Below are positions 39,158 through 53,300 of a DNA stretch of 64,000 nt, piece by piece. The stretch lies in assembly GCA_948146395.1 (NCBI GenBank), contig OX411555.1:45828065-45892064 (forward strand). Reading direction: 5' to 3'. The notes under the pieces were generated by a model. That model was not told the DNA's origin and did no database searches. It saw nothing but the letters and a program-made list of their open reading frames with translations. Origin of the DNA: Fragum whitleyi. Lineage: Eukaryota; Mollusca; Bivalvia; Cardiida; Cardiidae. The first letter of the stretch is position 1; each line of letters opens with the position of its first letter. The translations under genes and the position numbers were made by a program.

Positions 39158-41323
39158 CAATGTAAATCTTCGAAAATAAATGATTAGATTTGATCTTGAT
39201 AAATTATGGACCAATCAGAGGCCGCCCTTATCTTTGTTTACTTCACCGTTAATTCCCTAGACAAAATGTGACAGATGGCGGGAGATTGTAATGGTTCCCT
39301 GTAACCTAAAGAGAAAATAAAATGTTCATTAAATTCATTCTTTAAGCATCAAATTATAGACATATCTCATTCCGAGAAAATTTGAAATTTTCAGCCGGTT
39401 ATGTAATATACGTACTGAGATATGGTCATATCCCTTTACTCGGTCATTAGAAGTTTACATGGAAAAAGAGTCGGGTTAGGAAACTCTGCATTTATAAACA
39501 CATGTTTTCGGTATTAAAAAAGTGGAATATGAGTGCAGTTTAGACCCTTTTCCTATAACTTTTTCACTTCAGAGATTTATTCTTAATATTTTTTAAAATT
39601 GTAATGTACTCAAAAATCAGTTCCTTCTACCCGTAATTAACTTCCGTTACACATAACCCTTATCCTTACCCGAAAATTATCATTTTTTGACATCTTTTAG
39701 TGATCGTGACTATTTTTTTAAACAATCAATCGTAATTCATATATCAACTTACGCAACTAAATATTGTTGACTTTCATAGAAAAATTTAATGGGTTCGGTG
39801 AAATAGATAAGGAGAAAATAGACCCTTATCCTTGGCGCCGTTTGGACCAAATAATACACATATGCGTGCGGAACCATGCGTTGTGCTATCATTTGATAGC
39901 TTAATCGACCCAATGTTCTGATCAAAGTGTCTTATAGTCTGTAACTATTTTTTTCATGCAAGATTTTCCTGAAAATTTTAGTAATGAATCGTATTTTATG
40001 AGGAAATAACCCTTATCCTTAAACTTATTTAAACGCGTTTGCTGAAAAAAATACATCAAATTATACTTTTTATGGTCAGAATTGCTTGCAATTATTTTTT
40101 TCTTTTGCGGATAAATATTCCACACTTTTTCTGCAAGTTTGATAGCATTTGGTCAAATAGATTTTTGTAAATATAATGATAACCCTTATCACTATCCGAT
40201 CAACAAAGCGCTGTTTTCCGCCCTAGAAAGCTGCCGATTTGAGTTTAGATATAATCAAAGTAGCTGTTTCGACCAGGATATATCCCGTCCTCTTGACAGG
40301 ATACAGTATAGTTCCAAATTCAAGTTTTAAGATCCATTTCTAAGAAATCTGGGCGTAAAATAACCCTTATCTTTATAAAAATTGGATCTTTCTTTTTCTT
40401 ACTATATGACATTTAATTGAAACTAATTACCTCTTTTTTATCTCCTAACTATCGTTTTTATATCATATTCACATACAGAAATATGTTACAGACTGCTGCT
40501 TAACGTTTTAAGGTAATTGGTCGAATAGGTTTAGGCATACGAGCAGATAACCCTTTGCCCGGTTCGATCGGAAAAAGTGGTTTACTGTTTTAAAATAGCG
40601 GTCAAACAACGCAAAAATATAATCTAACCCGCATTTTTAAACAAGAAATGTCTCTTTCGCGTCACAATTTACAAAAACAATCAAAATGATGCTTTTAAAA
40701 ACAACTGATAACGATTTTTGGCTTAAATTAACCCCTATCGTTTCAATAATGGGGTGCGATTTTCTATTTTTTCTTCGCAAAATTGGCGCATTTTGATAAA
40801 AATAATTTCCTTTTAAGAGCAGCTTTACACGCACAAATATATTTAACAACCTTGCTAGTATTATAAAACCAAATGCATCATAATTTCTTTGCATAAATTG
40901 AGCAAGAAACCCTTGCGCAGGACCCCCCCCCCCTTCCCAGAGAGTCCCTAGTTTGTATACTGCACTTGTAAAACTATGCGCTTGCTATTGATTGATTAGA
41001 TCATTTGCGTCATTTTGCAGTCTAACGTCTTTGAAAATGTTATTTCCTTTCAGATTTAGTCGAAAGAGGCAAAGAAAGAAAGAAATAAGCACGTAACTTG
41101 TGTTCAAAAAGATGCAAAATGGCGATCTAACAGTGGGTTTTAGGTCCAAAAATTATATGAAAAAGTGTCAGATGGCCCCTTTTTGCTTGACTTCCCATTC
41201 AAATAGTATATTCAGCAACTTTTTGTGCGAAAACAAGTTGACTTGAATTGCTTTTGCACGAAAAATGCGGGTAACGATATAAAAAGTCGAAAGAATAGTA
41301 CAAATCTATGCATATTGCATTTA
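39158..41323 (+). repeat. partial E (149 bp) plus full body B
   Basis: The right 149 bp of E (39158-39306) are followed by a body with C11. Confidence 0.92.
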
Positions 41324-44300
41324 GGTTACAGGGAACTATTACATTTCCCGTTGTCGACCATTATAACAAAAGCCTATATAGCTCATCCCCAAAAATTGAC
41401 GGGAAGTCAAGTCTTATATCAAATTAAAGAAAAATATGTCGCGCATCCAAATAGACCATTTTGAATATAGCATGATCCGTTTTTTCAATGAGTAATGACG
41501 TCATCTTTAAGTGAACCCTCCCCACCTGCCAAATTTCACAGTCGGTTCCGGAAAATACCCCGATGTCTAGAAAATGCCCCTCAAGACCCAAAATAGACTC
41601 ACACCTTTCCCATTTTGCACCTGACTTGTAGAAACAATGTAAATCTTCGAAAATAAATGATTAGATTTGATCTTGATAAATTATGGACCAATCAGAGGCC
41701 GCCCTTATCTTTGTTTACTTCACCGTTAATTCCCTAGACAAAATGTGACAGATGGCGGGAGATTGTAATGGTTCCCTGTAACCTAAAGAGAAAATAAAAT
41801 GTTCATTAAATTCATTCTTTAAGCATCAAATTATAGACATATCTCATTCCGAGAAAATTTGAAATTTTCAGCCGGTTATGTAATATACGTACTGAGATAT
41901 GGTCATATCCCTTTACTCGGTCATTAGAAGTTTACATGGAAAAAGAGTCGGGTTAGGAAACTCTGCATTTATAAACACATGTTTTCGGTATTAAAAAAGT
42001 GGAATATGAGTGCAGTTTAGACCCTTTTCCTATAACTTTTTCACTTCAGAGATTTATTCTTAATATTTTTTAAAATTGTAATGTACTCAAAAATCAGTTC
42101 CTTCTACCCGTAATTAACTTCCGTTACACATAACCCTTATCCTTACCCGAAAATTATCATTTTTTGACATCTTTTAGTGATCGTGACTATTTTTTTAAAC
42201 AATCAATCGTAATTCATATATCAACTTACGCAACTAAATATTGTTGACTTTCATAGAAAAATTTAATGGGTTCGGTGAAATAGATAAGGAGAAAATAGAC
42301 CCTTATCCTTGGCGCCGTTTGGACCAAATAATACACATATGCGTGCGGAACCATGCGTTGTGCTATCATTTGATAGCTTAATCGACCCAATGTTCTGATC
42401 AAAGTGTCTTATAGTCTGTAACTATTTTTTTCATGCAAGATTTTCCTGAAAATTTTAGTAATGAATCGTATTTTATGAGGAAATAACCCTTATCCTTAAA
42501 CTTATTTAAACGCGTTTGCTGAAAAAAATACATCAAATTATACTTTTTATGGTCAGAATTGCTTGCAATTATTTTTTTCTTTTGCGGATAAATATTCCAC
42601 ACTTTTTCTGCAAGTTTGATAGCATTTGGTCAAATAGATTTTTGTAAATATAATGATAACCCTTATCACTATCCGATCAACAAAGCGCTGTTTTCCGCCC
42701 TAGAAAGCTGCCGATTTGAGTTTAGATATAATCAAAGTAGCTGTTTCGACCAGGATATATCCCGTCCTCTTGACAGGATACAGTATAGTTCCAAATTCAA
42801 GTTTTAAGATCCATTTCTAAGAAATCTGGGCGTAAAATAACCCTTATCTTTATAAAAATTGGATCTTTCTTTTTCTTACTATATGACATTTAATTGAAAC
42901 TAATTACCTCTTTTTTATCTCCTAACTATCGTTTTTATATCATATTCACATACAGAAATATGTTACAGACTGCTGCTTAACGTTTTAAGGTAATTGGTCG
43001 AATAGGTTTAGGCATACGAGCAGATAACCCTTTGCCCGGTTCGATCGGAAAAAGTGGTTTACTGTTTTAAAATAGCGGTCAAACAACGCAAAAATATAAT
43101 CTAACCCGCATTTTTAAACAAGAAATGTCTCTTTCGCGTCACAATTTACAAAAACAATCAAAATGATGCTTTTAAAAACAACTGATAACGATTTTTGGCT
43201 TAAATTAACCCCTATCGTTTCAATAATGGGGTGCGATTTTCTATTTTTTCTTCGCAAAATTGGCGCATTTTGATAAAAATAATTTCCTTTTAAGAGCAGC
43301 TTTACACGCACAAATATATTTAACAACCTTGCTAGTATTATAAAACCAAATGCATCATAATTTCTTTGCATAAATTGAGCAAGAAACCCTTGCGCAGGAC
43401 CCCCCCCCCCTTCCCAGAGAGTCCCTAGTTTGTATACTGCACTTGTAAAACTATGCGCTTGCTATTGATTGATTAGATCATTTGCGTCATTTTGCAGTCT
43501 AACGTCTTTGAAAATGTTATTTCCTTTCAGATTTAGTCGAAAGAGGCAAAGAAAGAAAGAAATAAGCACGTAACTTGTGTTCAAAAAGATGCAAAATGGC
43601 GATCTAACAGTGGGTTTTAGGTCCAAAAATTATATGAAAAAGTGTCAGATGGCCCCTTTTTGCTTGACTTCCCATTCAAATAGTATATTCAGCAACTTTT
43701 TGTGCGAAAACAAGTTGACTTGAATTGCTTTTGCACGAAAAATGCGGGTAACGATATAAAAAGTCGAAAGAATAGTACAAATCTATGCATATTGCATTTA
43801 GGTTACAGGGAACTATTACATTTCCCGTTGTCGACCATTATAACAAAAGCCTATATAGCTCATCCCCAAAAATTGACGGGAAGTCAAGTCTTATATCAAA
43901 TTAAAGAAAAATATGTCGCGCATCCAAATAGACCATTTTGAATATAGCATGATCCGTTTTTTCAATGAGTAATGACGTCATCTTTAAGTGAACCCTCCCC
44001 ACCTGCCAAATTTCACAGTCGGTTCCGGAAAATACCCCGATGTCTAGAAAATGCCCCTCAAGACCCAAAATAGACTCACACCTTTCCCATTTTGCACCTG
44101 ACTTGTAGAAACAATGTAAATCTTCGAAAATAAATGATTAGATTTGATCTTGATAAATTATGGACCAATCAGAGGCCGCCCTTATCTTTGTTTACTTCAC
44201 CGTTAATTCCCTAGACAAAATGTGACAGATGGCGGGAGATTGTAATGGTTCCCTGTAACCTAAAGAGAAAATAAAATGTTCATTAAATTCATTCTTTAAG

Positions 44301-47300
44301 CATCAAATTATAGACATATCTCATTCCGAGAAAATTTGAAATTTTCAGCCGGTTATGTAATATACGTACTGAGATATGGTCATATCCCTTTACTCGGTCA
44401 TTAGAAGTTTACATGGAAAAAGAGTCGGGTTAGGAAACTCTGCATTTATAAACACATGTTTTCGGTATTAAAAAAGTGGAATATGAGTGCAGTTTAGACC
44501 CTTTTCCTATAACTTTTTCACTTCAGAGATTTATTCTTAATATTTTTTAAAATTGTAATGTACTCAAAAATCAGTTCCTTCTACCCGTAATTAACTTCCG
44601 TTACACATAACCCTTATCCTTACCCGAAAATTATCATTTTTTGACATCTTTTAGTGATCGTGACTATTTTTTTAAACAATCAATCGTAATTCATATATCA
44701 ACTTACGCAACTAAATATTGTTGACTTTCATAGAAAAATTTAATGGGTTCGGTGAAATAGATAAGGAGAAAATAGACCCTTATCCTTGGCGCCGTTTGGA
44801 CCAAATAATACACATATGCGTGCGGAACCATGCGTTGTGCTATCATTTGATAGCTTAATCGACCCAATGTTCTGATCAAAGTGTCTTATAGTCTGTAACT
44901 ATTTTTTTCATGCAAGATTTTCCTGAAAATTTTAGTAATGAATCGTATTTTATGAGGAAATAACCCTTATCCTTAAACTTATTTAAACGCGTTTGCTGAA
45001 AAAAATACATCAAATTATACTTTTTATGGTCAGAATTGCTTGCAATTATTTTTTTCTTTTGCGGATAAATATTCCACACTTTTTCTGCAAGTTTGATAGC
45101 ATTTGGTCAAATAGATTTTTGTAAATATAATGATAACCCTTATCACTATCCGATCAACAAAGCGCTGTTTTCCGCCCTAGAAAGCTGCCGATTTGAGTTT
45201 AGATATAATCAAAGTAGCTGTTTCGACCAGGATATATCCCGTCCTCTTGACAGGATACAGTATAGTTCCAAATTCAAGTTTTAAGATCCATTTCTAAGAA
45301 ATCTGGGCGTAAAATAACCCTTATCTTTATAAAAATTGGATCTTTCTTTTTCTTACTATATGACATTTAATTGAAACTAATTACCTCTTTTTTATCTCCT
45401 AACTATCGTTTTTATATCATATTCACATACAGAAATATGTTACAGACTGCTGCTTAACGTTTTAAGGTAATTGGTCGAATAGGTTTAGGCATACGAGCAG
45501 ATAACCCTTTGCCCGGTTCGATCGGAAAAAGTGGTTTACTGTTTTAAAATAGCGGTCAAACAACGCAAAAATATAATCTAACCCGCATTTTTAAACAAGA
45601 AATGTCTCTTTCGCGTCACAATTTACAAAAACAATCAAAATGATGCTTTTAAAAACAACTGATAACGATTTTTGGCTTAAATTAACCCCTATCGTTTCAA
45701 TAATGGGGTGCGATTTTCTATTTTTTCTTCGCAAAATTGGCGCATTTTGATAAAAATAATTTCCTTTTAAGAGCAGCTTTACACGCACAAATATATTTAA
45801 CAACCTTGCTAGTATTATAAAACCAAATGCATCATAATTTCTTTGCATAAATTGAGCAAGAAACCCTTGCGCAGGACCCCCCCCCCCTTCCCAGAGAGTC
45901 CCTAGTTTGTATACTGCACTTGTAAAACTATGCGCTTGCTATTGATTGATTAGATCATTTGCGTCATTTTGCAGTCTAACGTCTTTGAAAATGTTATTTC
46001 CTTTCAGATTTAGTCGAAAGAGGCAAAGAAAGAAAGAAATAAGCACGTAACTTGTGTTCAAAAAGATGCAAAATGGCGATCTAACAGTGGGTTTTAGGTC
46101 CAAAAATTATATGAAAAAGTGTCAGATGGCCCCTTTTTGCTTGACTTCCCATTCAAATAGTATATTCAGCAACTTTTTGTGCGAAAACAAGTTGACTTGA
46201 ATTGCTTTTGCACGAAAAATGCGGGTAACGATATAAAAAGTCGAAAGAATAGTACAAATCTATGCATATTGCATTTAGGTTACAGGGAACTATTACATTT
46301 CCCGTTGTCGACCATTATAACAAAAGCCTATATAGCTCATCCCCAAAAATTGACGGGAAGTCAAGTCTTATATCAAATTAAAGAAAAATATGTCGCGCAT
46401 CCAAATAGACCATTTTGAATATAGCATGATCCGTTTTTTCAATGAGTAATGACGTCATCTTTAAGTGAACCCTCCCCACCTGCCAAATTTCACAGTCGGT
46501 TCCGGAAAATACCCCGATGTCTAGAAAATGCCCCTCAAGACCCAAAATAGACTCACACCTTTCCCATTTTGCACCTGACTTGTAGAAACAATGTAAATCT
46601 TCGAAAATAAATGATTAGATTTGATCTTGATAAATTATGGACCAATCAGAGGCCGCCCTTATCTTTGTTTACTTCACCGTTAATTCCCTAGACAAAATGT
46701 GACAGATGGCGGGAGATTGTAATGGTTCCCTGTAACCTAAAGAGAAAATAAAATGTTCATTAAATTCATTCTTTAAGCATCAAATTATAGACATATCTCA
46801 TTCCGAGAAAATTTGAAATTTTCAGCCGGTTATGTAATATACGTACTGAGATATGGTCATATCCCTTTACTCGGTCATTAGAAGTTTACATGGAAAAAGA
46901 GTCGGGTTAGGAAACTCTGCATTTATAAACACATGTTTTCGGTATTAAAAAAGTGGAATATGAGTGCAGTTTAGACCCTTTTCCTATAACTTTTTCACTT
47001 CAGAGATTTATTCTTAATATTTTTTAAAATTGTAATGTACTCAAAAATCAGTTCCTTCTACCCGTAATTAACTTCCGTTACACATAACCCTTATCCTTAC
47101 CCGAAAATTATCATTTTTTGACATCTTTTAGTGATCGTGACTATTTTTTTAAACAATCAATCGTAATTCATATATCAACTTACGCAACTAAATATTGTTG
47201 ACTTTCATAGAAAAATTTAATGGGTTCGGTGAAATAGATAAGGAGAAAATAGACCCTTATCCTTGGCGCCGTTTGGACCAAATAATACACATATGCGTGC

Positions 47301-50300
47301 GGAACCATGCGTTGTGCTATCATTTGATAGCTTAATCGACCCAATGTTCTGATCAAAGTGTCTTATAGTCTGTAACTATTTTTTTCATGCAAGATTTTCC
47401 TGAAAATTTTAGTAATGAATCGTATTTTATGAGGAAATAACCCTTATCCTTAAACTTATTTAAACGCGTTTGCTGAAAAAAATACATCAAATTATACTTT
47501 TTATGGTCAGAATTGCTTGCAATTATTTTTTTCTTTTGCGGATAAATATTCCACACTTTTTCTGCAAGTTTGATAGCATTTGGTCAAATAGATTTTTGTA
47601 AATATAATGATAACCCTTATCACTATCCGATCAACAAAGCGCTGTTTTCCGCCCTAGAAAGCTGCCGATTTGAGTTTAGATATAATCAAAGTAGCTGTTT
47701 CGACCAGGATATATCCCGTCCTCTTGACAGGATACAGTATAGTTCCAAATTCAAGTTTTAAGATCCATTTCTAAGAAATCTGGGCGTAAAATAACCCTTA
47801 TCTTTATAAAAATTGGATCTTTCTTTTTCTTACTATATGACATTTAATTGAAACTAATTACCTCTTTTTTATCTCCTAACTATCGTTTTTATATCATATT
47901 CACATACAGAAATATGTTACAGACTGCTGCTTAACGTTTTAAGGTAATTGGTCGAATAGGTTTAGGCATACGAGCAGATAACCCTTTGCCCGGTTCGATC
48001 GGAAAAAGTGGTTTACTGTTTTAAAATAGCGGTCAAACAACGCAAAAATATAATCTAACCCGCATTTTTAAACAAGAAATGTCTCTTTCGCGTCACAATT
48101 TACAAAAACAATCAAAATGATGCTTTTAAAAACAACTGATAACGATTTTTGGCTTAAATTAACCCCTATCGTTTCAATAATGGGGTGCGATTTTCTATTT
48201 TTTCTTCGCAAAATTGGCGCATTTTGATAAAAATAATTTCCTTTTAAGAGCAGCTTTACACGCACAAATATATTTAACAACCTTGCTAGTATTATAAAAC
48301 CAAATGCATCATAATTTCTTTGCATAAATTGAGCAAGAAACCCTTGCGCAGGACCCCCCCCCCCTTCCCAGAGAGTCCCTAGTTTGTATACTGCACTTGT
48401 AAAACTATGCGCTTGCTATTGATTGATTAGATCATTTGCGTCATTTTGCAGTCTAACGTCTTTGAAAATGTTATTTCCTTTCAGATTTAGTCGAAAGAGG
48501 CAAAGAAAGAAAGAAATAAGCACGTAACTTGTGTTCAAAAAGATGCAAAATGGCGATCTAACAGTGGGTTTTAGGTCCAAAAATTATATGAAAAAGTGTC
48601 AGATGGCCCCTTTTTGCTTGACTTCCCATTCAAATAGTATATTCAGCAACTTTTTGTGCGAAAACAAGTTGACTTGAATTGCTTTTGCACGAAAAATGCG
48701 GGTAACGATATAAAAAGTCGAAAGAATAGTACAAATCTATGCATATTGCATTTAGGTTACAGGGAACTATTACATTTCCCGTTGTCGACCATTATAACAA
48801 AAGCCTATATAGCTCATCCCCAAAAATTGACGGGAAGTCAAGTCTTATATCAAATTAAAGAAAAATATGTCGCGCATCCAAATAGACCATTTTGAATATA
48901 GCATGATCCGTTTTTTCAATGAGTAATGACGTCATCTTTAAGTGAACCCTCCCCACCTGCCAAATTTCACAGTCGGTTCCGGAAAATACCCCGATGTCTA
49001 GAAAATGCCCCTCAAGACCCAAAATAGACTCACACCTTTCCCATTTTGCACCTGACTTGTAGAAACAATGTAAATCTTCGAAAATAAATGATTAGATTTG
49101 ATCTTGATAAATTATGGACCAATCAGAGGCCGCCCTTATCTTTGTTTACTTCACCGTTAATTCCCTAGACAAAATGTGACAGATGGCGGGAGATTGTAAT
49201 GGTTCCCTGTAACCTAAAGAGAAAATAAAATGTTCATTAAATTCATTCTTTAAGCATCAAATTATAGACATATCTCATTCCGAGAAAATTTGAAATTTTC
49301 AGCCGGTTATGTAATATACGTACTGAGATATGGTCATATCCCTTTACTCGGTCATTAGAAGTTTACATGGAAAAAGAGTCGGGTTAGGAAACTCTGCATT
49401 TATAAACACATGTTTTCGGTATTAAAAAAGTGGAATATGAGTGCAGTTTAGACCCTTTTCCTATAACTTTTTCACTTCAGAGATTTATTCTTAATATTTT
49501 TTAAAATTGTAATGTACTCAAAAATCAGTTCCTTCTACCCGTAATTAACTTCCGTTACACATAACCCTTATCCTTACCCGAAAATTATCATTTTTTGACA
49601 TCTTTTAGTGATCGTGACTATTTTTTTAAACAATCAATCGTAATTCATATATCAACTTACGCAACTAAATATTGTTGACTTTCATAGAAAAATTTAATGG
49701 GTTCGGTGAAATAGATAAGGAGAAAATAGACCCTTATCCTTGGCGCCGTTTGGACCAAATAATACACATATGCGTGCGGAACCATGCGTTGTGCTATCAT
49801 TTGATAGCTTAATCGACCCAATGTTCTGATCAAAGTGTCTTATAGTCTGTAACTATTTTTTTCATGCAAGATTTTCCTGAAAATTTTAGTAATGAATCGT
49901 ATTTTATGAGGAAATAACCCTTATCCTTAAACTTATTTAAACGCGTTTGCTGAAAAAAATACATCAAATTATACTTTTTATGGTCAGAATTGCTTGCAAT
50001 TATTTTTTTCTTTTGCGGATAAATATTCCACACTTTTTCTGCAAGTTTGATAGCATTTGGTCAAATAGATTTTTGTAAATATAATGATAACCCTTATCAC
50101 TATCCGATCAACAAAGCGCTGTTTTCCGCCCTAGAAAGCTGCCGATTTGAGTTTAGATATAATCAAAGTAGCTGTTTCGACCAGGATATATCCCGTCCTC
50201 TTGACAGGATACAGTATAGTTCCAAATTCAAGTTTTAAGATCCATTTCTAAGAAATCTGGGCGTAAAATAACCCTTATCTTTATAAAAATTGGATCTTTC

Positions 50301-53300
50301 TTTTTCTTACTATATGACATTTAATTGAAACTAATTACCTCTTTTTTATCTCCTAACTATCGTTTTTATATCATATTCACATACAGAAATATGTTACAGA
50401 CTGCTGCTTAACGTTTTAAGGTAATTGGTCGAATAGGTTTAGGCATACGAGCAGATAACCCTTTGCCCGGTTCGATCGGAAAAAGTGGTTTACTGTTTTA
50501 AAATAGCGGTCAAACAACGCAAAAATATAATCTAACCCGCATTTTTAAACAAGAAATGTCTCTTTCGCGTCACAATTTACAAAAACAATCAAAATGATGC
50601 TTTTAAAAACAACTGATAACGATTTTTGGCTTAAATTAACCCCTATCGTTTCAATAATGGGGTGCGATTTTCTATTTTTTCTTCGCAAAATTGGCGCATT
50701 TTGATAAAAATAATTTCCTTTTAAGAGCAGCTTTACACGCACAAATATATTTAACAACCTTGCTAGTATTATAAAACCAAATGCATCATAATTTCTTTGC
50801 ATAAATTGAGCAAGAAACCCTTGCGCAGGACCCCCCCCCCCTTCCCAGAGAGTCCCTAGTTTGTATACTGCACTTGTAAAACTATGCGCTTGCTATTGAT
50901 TGATTAGATCATTTGCGTCATTTTGCAGTCTAACGTCTTTGAAAATGTTATTTCCTTTCAGATTTAGTCGAAAGAGGCAAAGAAAGAAAGAAATAAGCAC
51001 GTAACTTGTGTTCAAAAAGATGCAAAATGGCGATCTAACAGTGGGTTTTAGGTCCAAAAATTATATGAAAAAGTGTCAGATGGCCCCTTTTTGCTTGACT
51101 TCCCATTCAAATAGTATATTCAGCAACTTTTTGTGCGAAAACAAGTTGACTTGAATTGCTTTTGCACGAAAAATGCGGGTAACGATATAAAAAGTCGAAA
51201 GAATAGTACAAATCTATGCATATTGCATTTAGGTTACAGGGAACTATTACATTTCCCGTTGTCGACCATTATAACAAAAGCCTATATAGCTCATCCCCAA
51301 AAATTGACGGGAAGTCAAGTCTTATATCAAATTAAAGAAAAATATGTCGCGCATCCAAATAGACCATTTTGAATATAGCATGATCCGTTTTTTCAATGAG
51401 TAATGACGTCATCTTTAAGTGAACCCTCCCCACCTGCCAAATTTCACAGTCGGTTCCGGAAAATACCCCGATGTCTAGAAAATGCCCCTCAAGACCCAAA
51501 ATAGACTCACACCTTTCCCATTTTGCACCTGACTTGTAGAAACAATGTAAATCTTCGAAAATAAATGATTAGATTTGATCTTGATAAATTATGGACCAAT
51601 CAGAGGCCGCCCTTATCTTTGTTTACTTCACCGTTAATTCCCTAGACAAAATGTGACAGATGGCGGGAGATTGTAATGGTTCCCTGTAACCTAAAGAGAA
51701 AATAAAATGTTCATTAAATTCATTCTTTAAGCATCAAATTATAGACATATCTCATTCCGAGAAAATTTGAAATTTTCAGCCGGTTATGTAATATACGTAC
51801 TGAGATATGGTCATATCCCTTTACTCGGTCATTAGAAGTTTACATGGAAAAAGAGTCGGGTTAGGAAACTCTGCATTTATAAACACATGTTTTCGGTATT
51901 AAAAAAGTGGAATATGAGTGCAGTTTAGACCCTTTTCCTATAACTTTTTCACTTCAGAGATTTATTCTTAATATTTTTTAAAATTGTAATGTACTCAAAA
52001 ATCAGTTCCTTCTACCCGTAATTAACTTCCGTTACACATAACCCTTATCCTTACCCGAAAATTATCATTTTTTGACATCTTTTAGTGATCGTGACTATTT
52101 TTTTAAACAATCAATCGTAATTCATATATCAACTTACGCAACTAAATATTGTTGACTTTCATAGAAAAATTTAATGGGTTCGGTGAAATAGATAAGGAGA
52201 AAATAGACCCTTATCCTTGGCGCCGTTTGGACCAAATAATACACATATGCGTGCGGAACCATGCGTTGTGCTATCATTTGATAGCTTAATCGACCCAATG
52301 TTCTGATCAAAGTGTCTTATAGTCTGTAACTATTTTTTTCATGCAAGATTTTCCTGAAAATTTTAGTAATGAATCGTATTTTATGAGGAAATAACCCTTA
52401 TCCTTAAACTTATTTAAACGCGTTTGCTGAAAAAAATACATCAAATTATACTTTTTATGGTCAGAATTGCTTGCAATTATTTTTTTCTTTTGCGGATAAA
52501 TATTCCACACTTTTTCTGCAAGTTTGATAGCATTTGGTCAAATAGATTTTTGTAAATATAATGATAACCCTTATCACTATCCGATCAACAAAGCGCTGTT
52601 TTCCGCCCTAGAAAGCTGCCGATTTGAGTTTAGATATAATCAAAGTAGCTGTTTCGACCAGGATATATCCCGTCCTCTTGACAGGATACAGTATAGTTCC
52701 AAATTCAAGTTTTAAGATCCATTTCTAAGAAATCTGGGCGTAAAATAACCCTTATCTTTATAAAAATTGGATCTTTCTTTTTCTTACTATATGACATTTA
52801 ATTGAAACTAATTACCTCTTTTTTATCTCCTAACTATCGTTTTTATATCATATTCACATACAGAAATATGTTACAGACTGCTGCTTAACGTTTTAAGGTA
52901 ATTGGTCGAATAGGTTTAGGCATACGAGCAGATAACCCTTTGCCCGGTTCGATCGGAAAAAGTGGTTTACTGTTTTAAAATAGCGGTCAAACAACGCAAA
53001 AATATAATCTAACCCGCATTTTTAAACAAGAAATGTCTCTTTCGCGTCACAATTTACAAAAACAATCAAAATGATGCTTTTAAAAACAACTGATAACGAT
53101 TTTTGGCTTAAATTAACCCCTATCGTTTCAATAATGGGGTGCGATTTTCTATTTTTTCTTCGCAAAATTGGCGCATTTTGATAAAAATAATTTCCTTTTA
53201 AGAGCAGCTTTACACGCACAAATATATTTAACAACCTTGCTAGTATTATAAAACCAAATGCATCATAATTTCTTTGCATAAATTGAGCAAGAAACCCTTG

